Shown: positions 50,144-59,197, counted from the stretch's first letter. The stretch is 64,000 nucleotides of DNA from Arthrobacter sp. YN (GCF_002224285.1 NZ_CP022436.1:4402001-4466000), one strand, 5' to 3'. Notes: a model not told the origin generated them from the sequence alone. A program made the numbers and translations.

Positions 50144-51631
50144 CTACTGAAGCGTCGCGGTCAATCTGGCCACGTTATCCACATACTTGGCCAACGGGGG
50201 TCTATCCATCCAATCGTCCAGCATAAGCTCACGGGACACCTCGCGATATGTGGACTCCACGGCCCGCATGAGGTTCACGGTTTCGGCGCCAAGGAGCATC
50301 ACCGAGACCTCCATGTTCAATGAGAAGGAGCGCATGTCCATGTTGCTGGAACCGAGCACGGCTACCTCGTCATCAATGGTGAAGTGCTTGGCGTGGAGGA
50401 CGTACGGCGCCCGGTACAGGTAAATTCGGACACCGGCCCCCAGTAAGGCTTCGTAGTAGGAGCGTTGGGCGTGGTGGACCAGGAACTGATCGCCCTTCTC
50501 GGAGACAAAGAGTTCCACGTCAACACCTCGCTGCGCAGCTGTGGTGATGGCGTAGAGGAGGGAATCGTCCGGGACAAAGTACGGGCTGCAGATGGATATC
50601 CGGTGCTGCGCCGAGTAAATCAGCGTGTTGAACAGGCGCAGGTTGTTTTCGGTGGCGAACCCGGGGCCACTCGGCACTACCTGGGCGGTGACCTTGCCCG
50701 GCGCCGGCTGGGTGGGCAAGCGCAGCTGGTCTTCCAGCGATTCGTCGGTTTCGCTGAGCCAGTCCGTAGCGAAAACCACGTTAAGCGTGGCAACGATCGG
50801 GCCCTCCAAGCGGGACATGAGCTCCACCCATTTGCGGCCCACCTTGTGGTGCTTGGGGTTGTTGTAGGAAGGCTCAATCAAGTTCTGCGAGCCGGTGAAC
50901 GCAATCTCGCCGTCGATCACCATGATCTTGCGGTGGTTCCTGAGGTCGGGGCGCCGCCATTGACCGTGGATAGGCAGCAGCGGCAGCATCCGCTTCCACT
51001 GGATCTTGCCTGCTTTGAGCCGGCGGATCAGTCGACGGTATCCCTTGACGCGCAACGTTCCGATGTGGTCGAAGAGCAGTCTGACGGTCACACCGCGTTC
51101 GGCCGCGTTCTCCAGTTCGGTGAGCAGTTCATCCGTCACGGAATCGCTGCTCATGATGTAGAACTCGGCGTTGACGTAGCTCTTGGCGCCCTTGACTGCT
51201 TCAGCCATGGCTTTGATGGACTCTTGGTAACCGGGGATCAGCTCCACCTTGTTGCCGTCGACCATAGGCAACGATCCAAGCCGATGGTTCAGCTCGCCCG
51301 CCGACTTCACCCATTCCGGCCCGGAATAGACGCTGACGGGATCAGCCAGATCGGAGGTCACCGCACGAACCCGGCGATTGACCTCCTCCTGCTGCTCACG
51401 CCGGCGCCGCGACAGCTTGAAATTGCCGAAGAGCAGGAACAGGACGAACCCGACAGATGGGATGAGAAACACAGCCAAAAGCCAAGCCATGGCGGTGGTG
51501 GGACGCCGGTTGCCGGGAATGACGCCCAGCAGCACAATGCGCATAATGACTTCCGCAATGGCCCATGCACCCAGTAACCAGGTCCACTCCTGGCCAAACG
51601 GAAAAGGAAAGAGCACCCGACAAACCCCCAC
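50144..51631 (-). CDS. cls: Cardiolipin synthase (phospholipase D family)
   Basis: 495 aa. Two N-terminal transmembrane segments (WTWLLGAWAIAEVIMRIVLL and AMAWLLAVFLIPSVGFVLFL) are followed by two HKD catalytic motifs, LRNHRKIMVIDGEIAFTGSQ (about residues 226-245) and LHAKHFTIDDEVAVLGSSNM (about 410-429). It joins phosphatidyl groups to make cardiolipin at the membrane. Many actinobacteria use a CDP-alcohol-type enzyme, so this PLD-type enzyme is worth noting. GTG start at 51631. It separates pabB from pabC on the opposite strand. Confidence 0.93.
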   Translation of the reverse strand: MGVCRVLFPFPFGQEWTWLLGAWAIAEVIMRIVLLGVIPGNRRPTTAMAWLLAVFLIPSVGFVLFLLFGNFKLSRRRREQQEEVNRRVRAVTSDLADPVSVYSGPEWVKSAGELNHRLGSLPMVDGNKVELIPGYQESIKAMAEAVKGAKSYVNAEFYIMSSDSVTDELLTELENAAERGVTVRLLFDHIGTLRVKGYRRLIRRLKAGKIQWKRMLPLLPIHGQWRRPDLRNHRKIMVIDGEIAFTGSQNLIEPSYNNPKHHKVGRKWVELMSRLEGPIVATLNVVFATDWLSETDESLEDQLRLPTQPAPGKVTAQVVPSGPGFATENNLRLFNTLIYSAQHRISICSPYFVPDDSLLYAITTAAQRGVDVELFVSEKGDQFLVHHAQRSYYEALLGAGVRIYLYRAPYVLHAKHFTIDDEVAVLGSSNMDMRSFSLNMEVSVMLLGAETVNLMRAVESTYREVSRELMLDDWMDRPPLAKYVDNVARLTATLQ

Positions 51632-51703
51632 AGTTCATGAACAACAGTGACCACAGCCTATCCGGCAAAGTCCCCTCCAGTAGGTCCGCACTAAGCTGGG
51701 ACC

Positions 51704-52645
51704 ATGACTTCACCTGCCCCCACGGTCCTCGTTTTCCTGGACCCCGCCTTCGAAAATGGTCGTATTGCCGATTCCAGCCAGCCGCAACTCATGGCAACGG
51801 ATCTGGGTGCCACCCGCGGCGACGGCGTGTTCGAATCGCTCCTCGCTGTGCAAGGCCGCCCCCGCAAAGTCCAGGCTCACCTGAACCGATTGGGCAGTTC
51901 TGCGGCAGCCTTGGACCTTGCGCTTCCTGGGCAGGATGTCTGGCGCCGCGCCATCGAGACAGCCATCAACGAATTCCGCGATGTTCACCCTGCCCCTACG
52001 CCTGAAGAGGACGAGGTAGTGGTCAAGCTGATTGTGACCCGTGGCGTTGAAGGCGCCGCCAGCCCGACGTGCTGGGTACAGGCTTCGCCCTCACCTGCAG
52101 GCAGCCGCCGTCAGCGGCAGACGGGCATCGACGTCGTACTTTTGGACCGTGGCTTCGACACCGAAGCAGGCGAGCGCGCGCCATGGCTGCTCCTGGGCGC
52201 GAAGACGCTCTCTTATGCCGTGAACATGGCGGCGCTTCGCTACGCCCACAAGCAAGGTGCTGACGACGCGATCTTCACCTCCACTGACGGCCGGGTCCTG
52301 GAAGGCCCGACGTCCACCGTGTTGCTGGCGCACCTTGAAACGGTCGACGACGGCGACGGTTCCGTCAGGACGGTTCGTCGCCTCATCACTCCCCAGCTTG
52401 ATAGCGGCATCCTCCCGGGCACCTCGCAGGGCGCATTGTTCGCCGCAGCGAAGGCCGCTGGCTGGGAACTTGGTTATGGCCCTTTGGAGCCGCAGGACTT
52501 GTTCGATGCCGATGCCGTCTGGCTGATCTCCAGCATCCGGCTGATCGCCCCCGTAAACCACATCAACGGTAAAGAGGTGGGCACGTCCGAGGTGCGCAAA
52601 CAGCTCACTGCTGAGCTGAACCACCTGTTTGCGGGGATCGAGTAA
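51704..52645 (+). CDS. pabC: Aminodeoxychorismate lyase (class IV aminotransferase)
   Basis: 313 aa PLP enzyme of the branched-chain/D-amino-acid aminotransferase fold. The PLP Lys is in LLLGAKTLSYAVNMAALRYA (about residue 168), with DLGATRGDGVFESLLA near the N-terminus (about 32-47) and the phosphate region LDSGILPGTSQGALF (about 229-243). It releases pyruvate from aminodeoxychorismate to yield 4-aminobenzoate. The pabB fusion gene at 48025 supports this over a transaminase role. Confidence 0.85.
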   Translation: MTSPAPTVLVFLDPAFENGRIADSSQPQLMATDLGATRGDGVFESLLAVQGRPRKVQAHLNRLGSSAAALDLALPGQDVWRRAIETAINEFRDVHPAPTPEEDEVVVKLIVTRGVEGAASPTCWVQASPSPAGSRRQRQTGIDVVLLDRGFDTEAGERAPWLLLGAKTLSYAVNMAALRYAHKQGADDAIFTSTDGRVLEGPTSTVLLAHLETVDDGDGSVRTVRRLITPQLDSGILPGTSQGALFAAAKAAGWELGYGPLEPQDLFDADAVWLISSIRLIAPVNHINGKEVGTSEVRKQLTAELNHLFAGIE

Positions 52646-52737
52646 GTCGCTTTTCTGCGGCTCTCCTTATGGAGCTCCGCATGGAACCTAACAGATAACA
52701 AGCAGAGTAATCGCTCGCATGACTTAATGATTAGGAA

Positions 52738-52757
52738 CTCTTGGCCTCAGCCAAGAG
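52738..52757 (+). other. Hairpin in the leader of the amino-acid permease gene
   Basis: CTCTTGGC (52738-52745) pairs perfectly with GCCAAGAG (52750-52757) around a 4-nt loop, with no T-tract. It lies in a 250-bp, relatively AT-rich gap between pabC and the permease. It could be a weak terminator of pabC or part of the permease leader. The rest of the gap shows no gene or recognised riboswitch. Confidence 0.45.
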
Positions 52758-52895
52758 CCGTTTGCGTGTTCAATCGCGTTCCTTATCCTCCTTGAATTGG
52801 TCATTCGTCATGTGATGAATCTTGTACTCGTGTTAGTTGGATCACGTCCGGCTGGTACTACTTCAGACTTTGCTGGCTAACTTCCCGGAGGGAAT

Positions 52896-54353
52896 ATGGG
52901 ACTCAGCTCCCCCACAGAAGCCGAAGCATCGGCAACCGAGGCACAGTCCCGCACTGAGGCCTCACAGACAGGATTGCGACGGTCCATGGAGGCCCGGCAC
53001 CTGGTCATGATCGCCATGGGCGGCGTCATCGGTTCAGGCCTGTTCGTCAGTTCGGGATACACCATCGCCACTGCGGGCCCTTTGGGCGCGGTCCTGGCGT
53101 TCCTCATCGGCGCCGTGGTGGTCTATCTGGTGATGGCCTGCCTCGGGGAGCTCGCTGTTGCGTTCCCCGTCTCCGGCGCCTTCCACATTTATGCCGCCCG
53201 GACCATCGGCCCCGCCACGGGATTCGCCACTGCCTGGCTGTACTGGCTTTGTTGGGCCGTGGCCTTGGGCTCGGAATTTACAGCGGCCGGGCTCCTCATG
53301 CAGCGCTGGTTCCCAGGCGTCGACGTCTGGATCTGGTGCTTCGTCTTCGCCACCGTCCTGTTCACACTCAACGCCGTTTCATCGCGTGTCTTTGGCGAAT
53401 CGGAGTTCTGGTTCGCGCTGATCAAGGTCGCCGCCGTCGTCGGCCTGATCATCCTTGGTGGCGCCGCGCTGGCGGGCTTCCACCCCCTCGCCACGGGCGG
53501 CGATTACCCCTCCTTTGGCGAGAACTTCAGCACTCCGGAAGGTCTGTTCCCGAACGGTTTCACCGGCGTTTTCGTGACCTGCCTGGCAGTCTTCTATGCC
53601 TTCTCCGGCTCGGAACTGATCGGCGTTGCCGCGGGCGAAACTGCCAACCCCGGCGCGAACATCCCCAAAGCCATGCGCACCACGGTCATCCGGCTCATGA
53701 TCTTCTTCGTCGGCGCGATCGTGGTCATAGCAGCCACCATTCCGTACGAACAAGTCAGCGTGGACGAGAGCCCGTTCGTCACCGTTTTCTCCATGCTCGG
53801 CATCCCGTACGCCGCGGACATCATGAACTTCGTGATCATCACGGCGCTGCTCTCCGCAGGCAACTGCGGACTCTTCTCCTGCGCCCGCATGCTCTTCTCG
53901 TTGGCTGACGAAGGCCACGCACCGCAGGTCTTCAAGAAACTCACCAAGCGCGGCATCCCCATGGTGGCGCTTTGCGTGAGCATGCTTGGCGGCCTGGCCT
54001 CATTGATCAGCAGCGTTGTGGCACCGGCCACCGTCTACCTTGTGCTCGTCTCGGTGGCCGGCTTCGCCACCGTGGGTGTCTGGATGTCCATCGTGGCCTC
54101 TCACTTCATTTACCGGCGGACCTTCATCAAGAACGGCGGTGACCTCAGCACCCTTCCCTATAAGGCACCGCTGTTCCCGCTGGTTCCGATCCTGGCTTTC
54201 GCCCTCTGTTTGGTCTCCCTGATTGGCATCGCCTTCGACCCCAACCAGGTAGCAGCGCTGCTGTTCGGCGTTCCGTTCGTGGGGGCCTGCTACGCCGTCT
54301 TCTACTTCAAGTACGGCCGACGACGGTCGCTCAAGAAGGCCGTGAACGCGTAG
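52896..54353 (+). CDS. APC-family amino-acid permease
   Basis: 485 aa. After a polar 30-residue N-terminus come 12 transmembrane segments; TM1 carries HLVMIAMGGVIGSGLFVSSG (about residues 35-54), the substrate-binding glycine-rich break of the amino-acid transporter (AAT) subfamily. TM6 has YAFSGSELIGVAAGETANPG (about 231-250). It imports an amino acid or GABA with protons. CGGAGGGAAT gives a good ribosome-binding site. Monocistronic, closed by the terminator at 54398. Confidence 0.92.
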   Translation: MGLSSPTEAEASATEAQSRTEASQTGLRRSMEARHLVMIAMGGVIGSGLFVSSGYTIATAGPLGAVLAFLIGAVVVYLVMACLGELAVAFPVSGAFHIYAARTIGPATGFATAWLYWLCWAVALGSEFTAAGLLMQRWFPGVDVWIWCFVFATVLFTLNAVSSRVFGESEFWFALIKVAAVVGLIILGGAALAGFHPLATGGDYPSFGENFSTPEGLFPNGFTGVFVTCLAVFYAFSGSELIGVAAGETANPGANIPKAMRTTVIRLMIFFVGAIVVIAATIPYEQVSVDESPFVTVFSMLGIPYAADIMNFVIITALLSAGNCGLFSCARMLFSLADEGHAPQVFKKLTKRGIPMVALCVSMLGGLASLISSVVAPATVYLVLVSVAGFATVGVWMSIVASHFIYRRTFIKNGGDLSTLPYKAPLFPLVPILAFALCLVSLIGIAFDPNQVAALLFGVPFVGACYAVFYFKYGRRRSLKKAVNA

Positions 54354-54397
54354 TTCTCCCTGCTCCGTAGCTTCCGGACCTGGTTTGGGCGCAGATC

Positions 54398-54440
54398 AGC
54401 CCCTGGACAACCTTTTTTGCGGGTTGACCAGGGGCTGTTT
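54398..54440 (+). terminator. Rho-independent-like terminator after the permease gene
   Basis: AGCCCCTGGACAACC (54398-54412) pairs with GGTTGACCAGGGGCT (54422-54436) with one mismatch; GTTTCC follows. Located 45 bp after the permease stop. Between here and 54598 I see no supportable gene. Confidence 0.75.
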
Positions 54441-54597
54441 CCGTCTCAAAGAGGGTCAGGACGCGGGCCCGCCACCACCCACATTGAAACCGGGGCGGCC
54501 TTGACACGCCGGGCAGGGGGTGTGTTGAACAGGCCTTGCTACTCAAAGTTGGTGGTAGAGGCATGCCCCTTATTCTCCTGGGGTGTATTTTCTGGGC

Positions 54598-55080
54598 CTA
54601 CTTCTTGGCCGCGCGTACCGGGTGCTCGCTCAAAATGGACAGGCGGTTGAAGGCGTTGATTCCGATGGCGGCCATGCAAAGCACACTGATCTGCTGGTCG
54701 TTGTAGTGCTGCCGGGCCTTTTCGAAGAGCTCGGGGCTAGGCCGCGACGAGCTCATCCGGGTGATCTGCTCTGCAATTTCCATCGCGACCACTTCCGCGG
54801 GCTCGAAGAGCTGCACTTCCTTGTAAACAGCCACCAATGACAAACGCTGTTCCGTTTCGCCGTATTTCAGGGCCCGACGATGATGAAGGTCCAGGCAGAA
54901 GGCGCACCCATTGATTTGAGAGCAGCGATAGTTGATGAGTTCAAGTGTCCGGCGCGAAATACCCAGCCGGTCAGCTTCCTCGACGAGCTGCTGGGAGTAG
55001 TGGCTCAGAGTCGCATAAAGATCCGGCTGCTGCTTGTCCAGATAGCCGGCAAGACGTGGTTTTGTTTCCTGTTCAGGCAT
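54598..55080 (-). CDS. Carboxymuconolactone decarboxylase/AhpD-like protein
   Basis: 160 aa. The CxxC redox motif is QINGCAFCLDLHHRRALKYG (Cys near residues 59 and 62), with a downstream helix ending QHYNDQQISVLCMAAIGINA. It is a more typical member than the one at 23643 and is probably a peroxidase-like oxidoreductase. It is not next to a sigma factor. It lies 115 bp downstream of the cysteine-synthase-like gene on the same strand, separated by the 32-bp tandem repeats, so it might be an extra member of that operon. Confidence 0.88.
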   Translation of the reverse strand: MPEQETKPRLAGYLDKQQPDLYATLSHYSQQLVEEADRLGISRRTLELINYRCSQINGCAFCLDLHHRRALKYGETEQRLSLVAVYKEVQLFEPAEVVAMEIAEQITRMSSSRPSPELFEKARQHYNDQQISVLCMAAIGINAFNRLSILSEHPVRAAKK

Positions 55081-55116
55081 GGTTGGAGCCTAACGCAAAG
55101 GGACCGGGCGCCCTTA

Positions 55117-55208
55117 GGTGAGAGACGGTCCGCCCCAGACCCGCGGGAGGTGAGAGACGGTCCGCCCCAAACCCGCGGGACGTGAGAGAGGGTCCTACTC
55201 GCGGGCGG
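55117..55208. repeat. 32-bp tandem repeat, three units
   Basis: Two nearly identical 32-bp units (55117-55148 and 55149-55180), each starting GGTGAGAGACGGTCCGCCCC and ending ACCCGCGGGA, differ at one base. A diverged third unit (from 55181) runs into the end of the cysteine-synthase-like gene. CCCGCGGG in each unit is palindromic. No spacers separate the units, so it is not a CRISPR array. Confidence 0.85.
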
Positions 55209-56259
55209 CAGGGGTGTCGGCGGCGAGCCGGATGCCGTGCTCTGCCAGCCACACGGGATTGAAGGCCTTGCTCATATAGTTCGTTCCGGCGTCGGGCGCT
55301 ATGGCAACCACCACCGAGCTGTGAGGCGCGGCGCGTGCCACCCGGATGGCGGCGGCGACAGCGAGCCCCGAGGAGGGGCCGAGCGCGAGCCCTTCCTCCT
55401 CGAGGAGCCGGTGAACGGTGGTGTAAACCTCGTCGTTGGGGATGCGGAGGAAGCGGTCCACGATGGAACGGTCGAAGGCCTTGGGCCATTCAGGCTCGGG
55501 CCAGGAGTTTCCCACGCCATCCACCAGGATCTCGCCGGGATGGCCGCCGCTGTAGGCAGAGCCGTAGGGGTCGGCGCCAACAACTTCCAGATGTCCGCCT
55601 GGGCGCAGGGCAGCTAGCTGTTCCTTCAAGAACCGCCCGTTCCCGCTGATGGTCCCACCGGTTCCGATGCCCGCCACGAAGTGCGTGACCAGGCCACCGG
55701 TCTGCTCCCAGATTTCGGGGCCGGTGGTTTCGTAGTGGGCAAGGGGATTGGCGGGGTTGTCGAACTGCATGGGCCGCCACGCACCGGACGTCTCGGCCGT
55801 AATCCGCGCAGCCACAGCCCGGGCGTTCTCCGGCGACTCCGACGGCGCGTTCCAGTCGGTCAGGATCACGCGGGCGCCGTAGTTGTGCAGCGCGGCGAGC
55901 TTCTCCTCGGAGATCGTGTCGCCTGTCACCACCACCACGGGATGTCCGGTCAGGTGGCCAATGAGCGCCAGGCCGATCCCGGTGTTGCCCGAGGTGCTCT
56001 CCACGATAGTGGCTCCCGGCTTCAGCTCCCCGGACCTTTCAGCCGCCCGAACCATGCTGAGTGCGGTGCGGTCTTTGATGGAGCCGCCGGGGTTTTCGGA
56101 CTCAAGCTTGATGTGGATGGTGCTGCCCAGTCCGCGGCCCAGCGACTCCAACTTCACCAGTGGAGTGTTGCCCACTTTGTCCAGGACCGAGGCGTCCAGC
56201 CCGTCCGGCAGTCGGGCCGCTGCGTGAACTCCTTGCCGACGAATCGCCGTACTCACCAC
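55195..56259 (-). CDS. Cysteine synthase/cystathionine beta-synthase-like PLP enzyme
   Basis: 354 aa fold-type II PLP protein. It has VLDKVGNTPLVKLESLG near residues 25-41, the PLP lysine in ENPGGSIKDRTALSM (about 62) and the substrate loop ESTSGNTGIGLALIG (about 87-101). It lacks the CBS-domain tail. Enzymes of this fold join sulfide to an activated serine, or run beta-elimination or replacement. Its start overlaps the ammonia-lyase-like gene by 7 bp, making it the third gene of a tight operon with a flavin monooxygenase. This argues for a specialised sulfur or amino-acid reaction over housekeeping cysteine synthesis. AAGGGG precedes the GTG. Confidence 0.88.
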   Translation of the reverse strand: MVSTAIRRQGVHAAARLPDGLDASVLDKVGNTPLVKLESLGRGLGSTIHIKLESENPGGSIKDRTALSMVRAAERSGELKPGATIVESTSGNTGIGLALIGHLTGHPVVVVTGDTISEEKLAALHNYGARVILTDWNAPSESPENARAVAARITAETSGAWRPMQFDNPANPLAHYETTGPEIWEQTGGLVTHFVAGIGTGGTISGNGRFLKEQLAALRPGGHLEVVGADPYGSAYSGGHPGEILVDGVGNSWPEPEWPKAFDRSIVDRFLRIPNDEVYTTVHRLLEEEGLALGPSSGLAVAAAIRVARAAPHSSVVVAIAPDAGTNYMSKAFNPVWLAEHGIRLAADTPAARE

Positions 56260-57869
56260 GACCCAACCCCTTCTTCTGCTTCCGGGAAAACCTGATCCAC
56301 GGCGCCGCGCAGTTCAGTCCGCGCCCGCTCCACAAGGTCCGGCGCCGATGGCCTGTCGGCCAGCACGTCAGCGAGTCGACCCACGACGACGCCTGTCCCC
56401 TTCCCGAGCGGCTGTGCAGCTCCCGCTTCGAGCAGCAGATAGGACGCCGTCAGCGCCTCGATCGTCAACAGCTTTTCCAGGACCTCCACCGACTTTTCGA
56501 GTTGCTGGAGGGCCAAGGGGGCCAATGTTGAGTGGTCCTCGACGTCGGCAGACAAGGTTGGTGCGCCAAGGGTCGCCGGGGCAGCCAGGAACTTGAGTTC
56601 GGCCAACAGCCCGGCCGCGGAGTACCACAACAGCCCCGGCAGTTCCTCCTGGGCAAGCGCGGAGGCCGGACTGGATTCCGATCCTGTCCCGGACCATTCA
56701 GCTGAGGCTTGGGTCGATGCTGCGTGCAAGTGCTTGGCCCGGATGGCCCGTTGCGGTGGATACAGCTTGGCGATGCGCCGCTCACTGGAAATCCCCACGT
56801 GCGCCAACGCCACCCTCAGACCTTCGAACGCAAGAGCCAGTTGCATCGGCTGGAAGTTCCCGCCGGACACCATGAGCCCGGATTCGACATCCACCAAGGG
56901 ATTGTCGCCGCGACCATTCAGCTCTACCTCCAACGCAGCACTCAACTGCGCCACGAGGGATCGAAGCGCCCCATGCGTCTGCGGCGCGGCCCGGAAAGAC
57001 AACGCATCCTGCACCGATACTTCAGGACGCACATCCTCCATCCAGCCACCGCTCAACAGGTGACGCACAGCTGCCGCTGAATCACCTTGACCGTTAACCG
57101 CCTTGGCCGCCTGGATGGCCGGCGAAAACGGGCTGAGGTTCCCGCCGCCGTCGTACCTTGCGATGGTCTCCAGCGAGAGGGAAAGCGCGACGTCGGCCAG
57201 CCGGGCCAGGTGCTGCAACCGCAGCAAGGCGAGGGTTCCGGCGCCGACGGAATACGCGTTGGCGCTCACCAACGCGAGCGCTTCACCAGGAGCGAGGATG
57301 AGTGGTTGAAGGCCGGCATCGGCGAGCGCTTTGGCTCCCGGAACCAAGGCGCCGTCGGCGTCGAAGGCTTCGCCCTCACCGATGGCGACGGCGGCGACGG
57401 CGGCCAGCTGGGTGAGGTCCGATGAGCCCACCGATCCTTCGCGCGGGATGGCGGGCAGGACGCCGCGGTTGAGGAGCCCGGCGTAGAAGTTTGCTGTTTC
57501 GGGCCGCACGCCGGAACCGCCGCGGCTGAAGCCTACAAGTCGGGCGAGGATCAGGGCGCGGGCGGCGTGACGGTCCAGATACGAGCCCACTCCGCTGTTG
57601 TGATACCTGACCACCTGGACCTGATAGGCCAGGAGCGACTTCTCCCCCACAGCAGTGTCCCGGCCGGATCCGAGCAACGTATTGAGTCCGTAAACCCGCT
57701 GCCCGGAGGCGGCGGTGCGCTCCAGTACGTCACGGGAGCGACCGATCAAAGACAACGCATCGTGGTTGAGTTTCACGTGAAACCCCGGGTCAGAAGCGGC
57801 CAGCGCCACGTCAGCAGCACGCACCGGAGCCGTTCCCAGCACTAAAGTCCGCGGTTCGGAAGACTCCAT
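56253..57869 (-). CDS. HAL/PAL-like aromatic amino-acid lyase family protein, atypical MIO motif
   Basis: 538 aa with the fold-wide signatures of histidine/phenylalanine ammonia-lyases: VYGLNTLLGSGRD near residue 59, VSVQDALSFRAAPQTHGALR (about 279-298), ELNGRGDNPLVDVESG (about 312-327) and SGGNFQPMQLALAFEG (about 331-346). The cofactor loop, normally GSVGASGDLAPL, reads GSVGSSDLTQLA (about 143-154): one residue is missing, so there is no Xaa-Ser-Gly tripeptide to cyclise into MIO. It may use altered chemistry or be non-catalytic. The start codon shares one base with the upstream stop (TGATG). Confidence 0.85.
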   Translation of the reverse strand: MESSEPRTLVLGTAPVRAADVALAASDPGFHVKLNHDALSLIGRSRDVLERTAASGQRVYGLNTLLGSGRDTAVGEKSLLAYQVQVVRYHNSGVGSYLDRHAARALILARLVGFSRGGSGVRPETANFYAGLLNRGVLPAIPREGSVGSSDLTQLAAVAAVAIGEGEAFDADGALVPGAKALADAGLQPLILAPGEALALVSANAYSVGAGTLALLRLQHLARLADVALSLSLETIARYDGGGNLSPFSPAIQAAKAVNGQGDSAAAVRHLLSGGWMEDVRPEVSVQDALSFRAAPQTHGALRSLVAQLSAALEVELNGRGDNPLVDVESGLMVSGGNFQPMQLALAFEGLRVALAHVGISSERRIAKLYPPQRAIRAKHLHAASTQASAEWSGTGSESSPASALAQEELPGLLWYSAAGLLAELKFLAAPATLGAPTLSADVEDHSTLAPLALQQLEKSVEVLEKLLTIEALTASYLLLEAGAAQPLGKGTGVVVGRLADVLADRPSAPDLVERARTELRGAVDQVFPEAEEGVGSW

Positions 57870-59197
57870 CAGAAATCCAGGAGATTCTGCCGGAACCCAC
57901 CGTTGCCGTAACTCTTCCTCAACAGGCCTCGCCGCCGGAGCTCAGGGGTGAGCTTGTCCAGAACACCGTGCACCGTCACCGGGTCCACGAAGCCGGAGAA
58001 GAGGAACCCGTCACCACCCACCTCGGAGCCGGTCGACTCAAGGTAGTCGGCAATCTCGCCCACCGTGCCGATGATCGAATCCCCTGCCCCGCCGCTCCGG
58101 GCCTGCAGGATCTCGCGCAGCGTGGAACCGGGAGGCGCGGCCTTGGCGAAGTGTTCCAACGTCCCCTGGTTACTGTTGGTACTCAGCTCCGGGAGGGGTG
58201 CGTCCAGGTCGAACTGCTTGAAGTCGATCACCGAGAGGTAGGAGATGGAGTTGAGCTGGCTGTCGATGTCGCGCTGGGTGAGCTCACGACGCCGGGCACG
58301 CAACTCCTCGCCTTCGGCAGCAGAACCGACCACGGTGGGCTTCAGGACAAAAAGTACCTTGACGTCGTCGGGGTTCCTGCCGGCTTTGGCGGCCTCCGCG
58401 CGAATCGAGTTACGGTAGGACTTCATGCCGTCAGTGCCGCGAGCCAACGCAATGGCCACATCAGCATGGCCACCCGCGAACGCCTTGCCCCGGGGAGATG
58501 CGCCCGCCTGGACCAGTACGGGCTCCTCCGGCAACGGCGCCGTGTTCAGCGGGCCGCGGACCTTGAAGAAGTCACCGTCGTGATTGATTGGGTGCACCTT
58601 GGTGTGGTCGGCAAACACCCCTGCGGAGACGTCCTCAAGGACAGCGCCAGGTTCCCAGCTCCGCCAGAGCCGCCTGACGACGTCGACGAATTCCTCCGCT
58701 TTTTCATACCTAAGGTCATGTTCAATCTGCTGATCCAACCCGTAGTTCTGGGCGGCGAGATCGCTGCCGGACGTAACCACGTTCCAGCCCAACTGACCCT
58801 CGGAGAAGTGCTGCAACGTGGCGAGGAGACGGGCGGCAGTGAAGGGCGGGTAGAACGAGGCGCTGACCGTCGGCACGATTCCCAGGTGCTCGGTGGAGGA
58901 GAGCAGGTACGGGACCAGCGCCAGCGGATCGTGTTTCGGCGCAAAGGAGGCATGAGCCAGGGACACTTCGGCCGATCCGCCATACGTGTCCGGCACGGTG
59001 AGGGAATCCTCGATGATGAAGAGGTCCAACCCGGATTGTTCGAACGCCCGGACTGCGTCCTGGTACAGGGCGGGTTTCTTCCAGTCGTAGCCCAGGCCGT
59101 AACCGGGCGTACCCCACCCCTGGACACCGAATCCGTGGCCCACAAACCATCCAAAGTGCAGCATGGGCTTGAGTGTAGAACTGCTCTGTCCGTTCAC
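57869..59197 (-). CDS. LLM-class flavin-dependent monooxygenase (NtaA/SnaA/DszA type)
   Basis: 442 aa bacterial-luciferase-like monooxygenase. Recognisable stretches: DLFIIEDSLTVPDTYGGSAE (about residues 52-71), LGIVPTVSASFYPPFTAARL, GQLGWNVVTSGSDLAAQNYG (about 132-151) and PVLVQAGASPRGKAFAGGHA (about 229-248). NtaA/DszA-type enzymes use FMNH2 from a separate reductase and oxygen to cleave C-N or C-S bonds. It is the first gene of a three-gene overlapping operon and is divergent from SulP. The GTG at 59197 is taken as the start; the ATG at 59164 is an alternative. Confidence 0.88.
   Translation of the reverse strand: MNGQSSSTLKPMLHFGWFVGHGFGVQGWGTPGYGLGYDWKKPALYQDAVRAFEQSGLDLFIIEDSLTVPDTYGGSAEVSLAHASFAPKHDPLALVPYLLSSTEHLGIVPTVSASFYPPFTAARLLATLQHFSEGQLGWNVVTSGSDLAAQNYGLDQQIEHDLRYEKAEEFVDVVRRLWRSWEPGAVLEDVSAGVFADHTKVHPINHDGDFFKVRGPLNTAPLPEEPVLVQAGASPRGKAFAGGHADVAIALARGTDGMKSYRNSIRAEAAKAGRNPDDVKVLFVLKPTVVGSAAEGEELRARRRELTQRDIDSQLNSISYLSVIDFKQFDLDAPLPELSTNSNQGTLEHFAKAAPPGSTLREILQARSGGAGDSIIGTVGEIADYLESTGSEVGGDGFLFSGFVDPVTVHGVLDKLTPELRRRGLLRKSYGNGGFRQNLLDF

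Noticed and set aside
55117..55208. Possible CRISPR array
   Set aside because: Repeats are directly adjacent with no spacers, and no cas genes are present.
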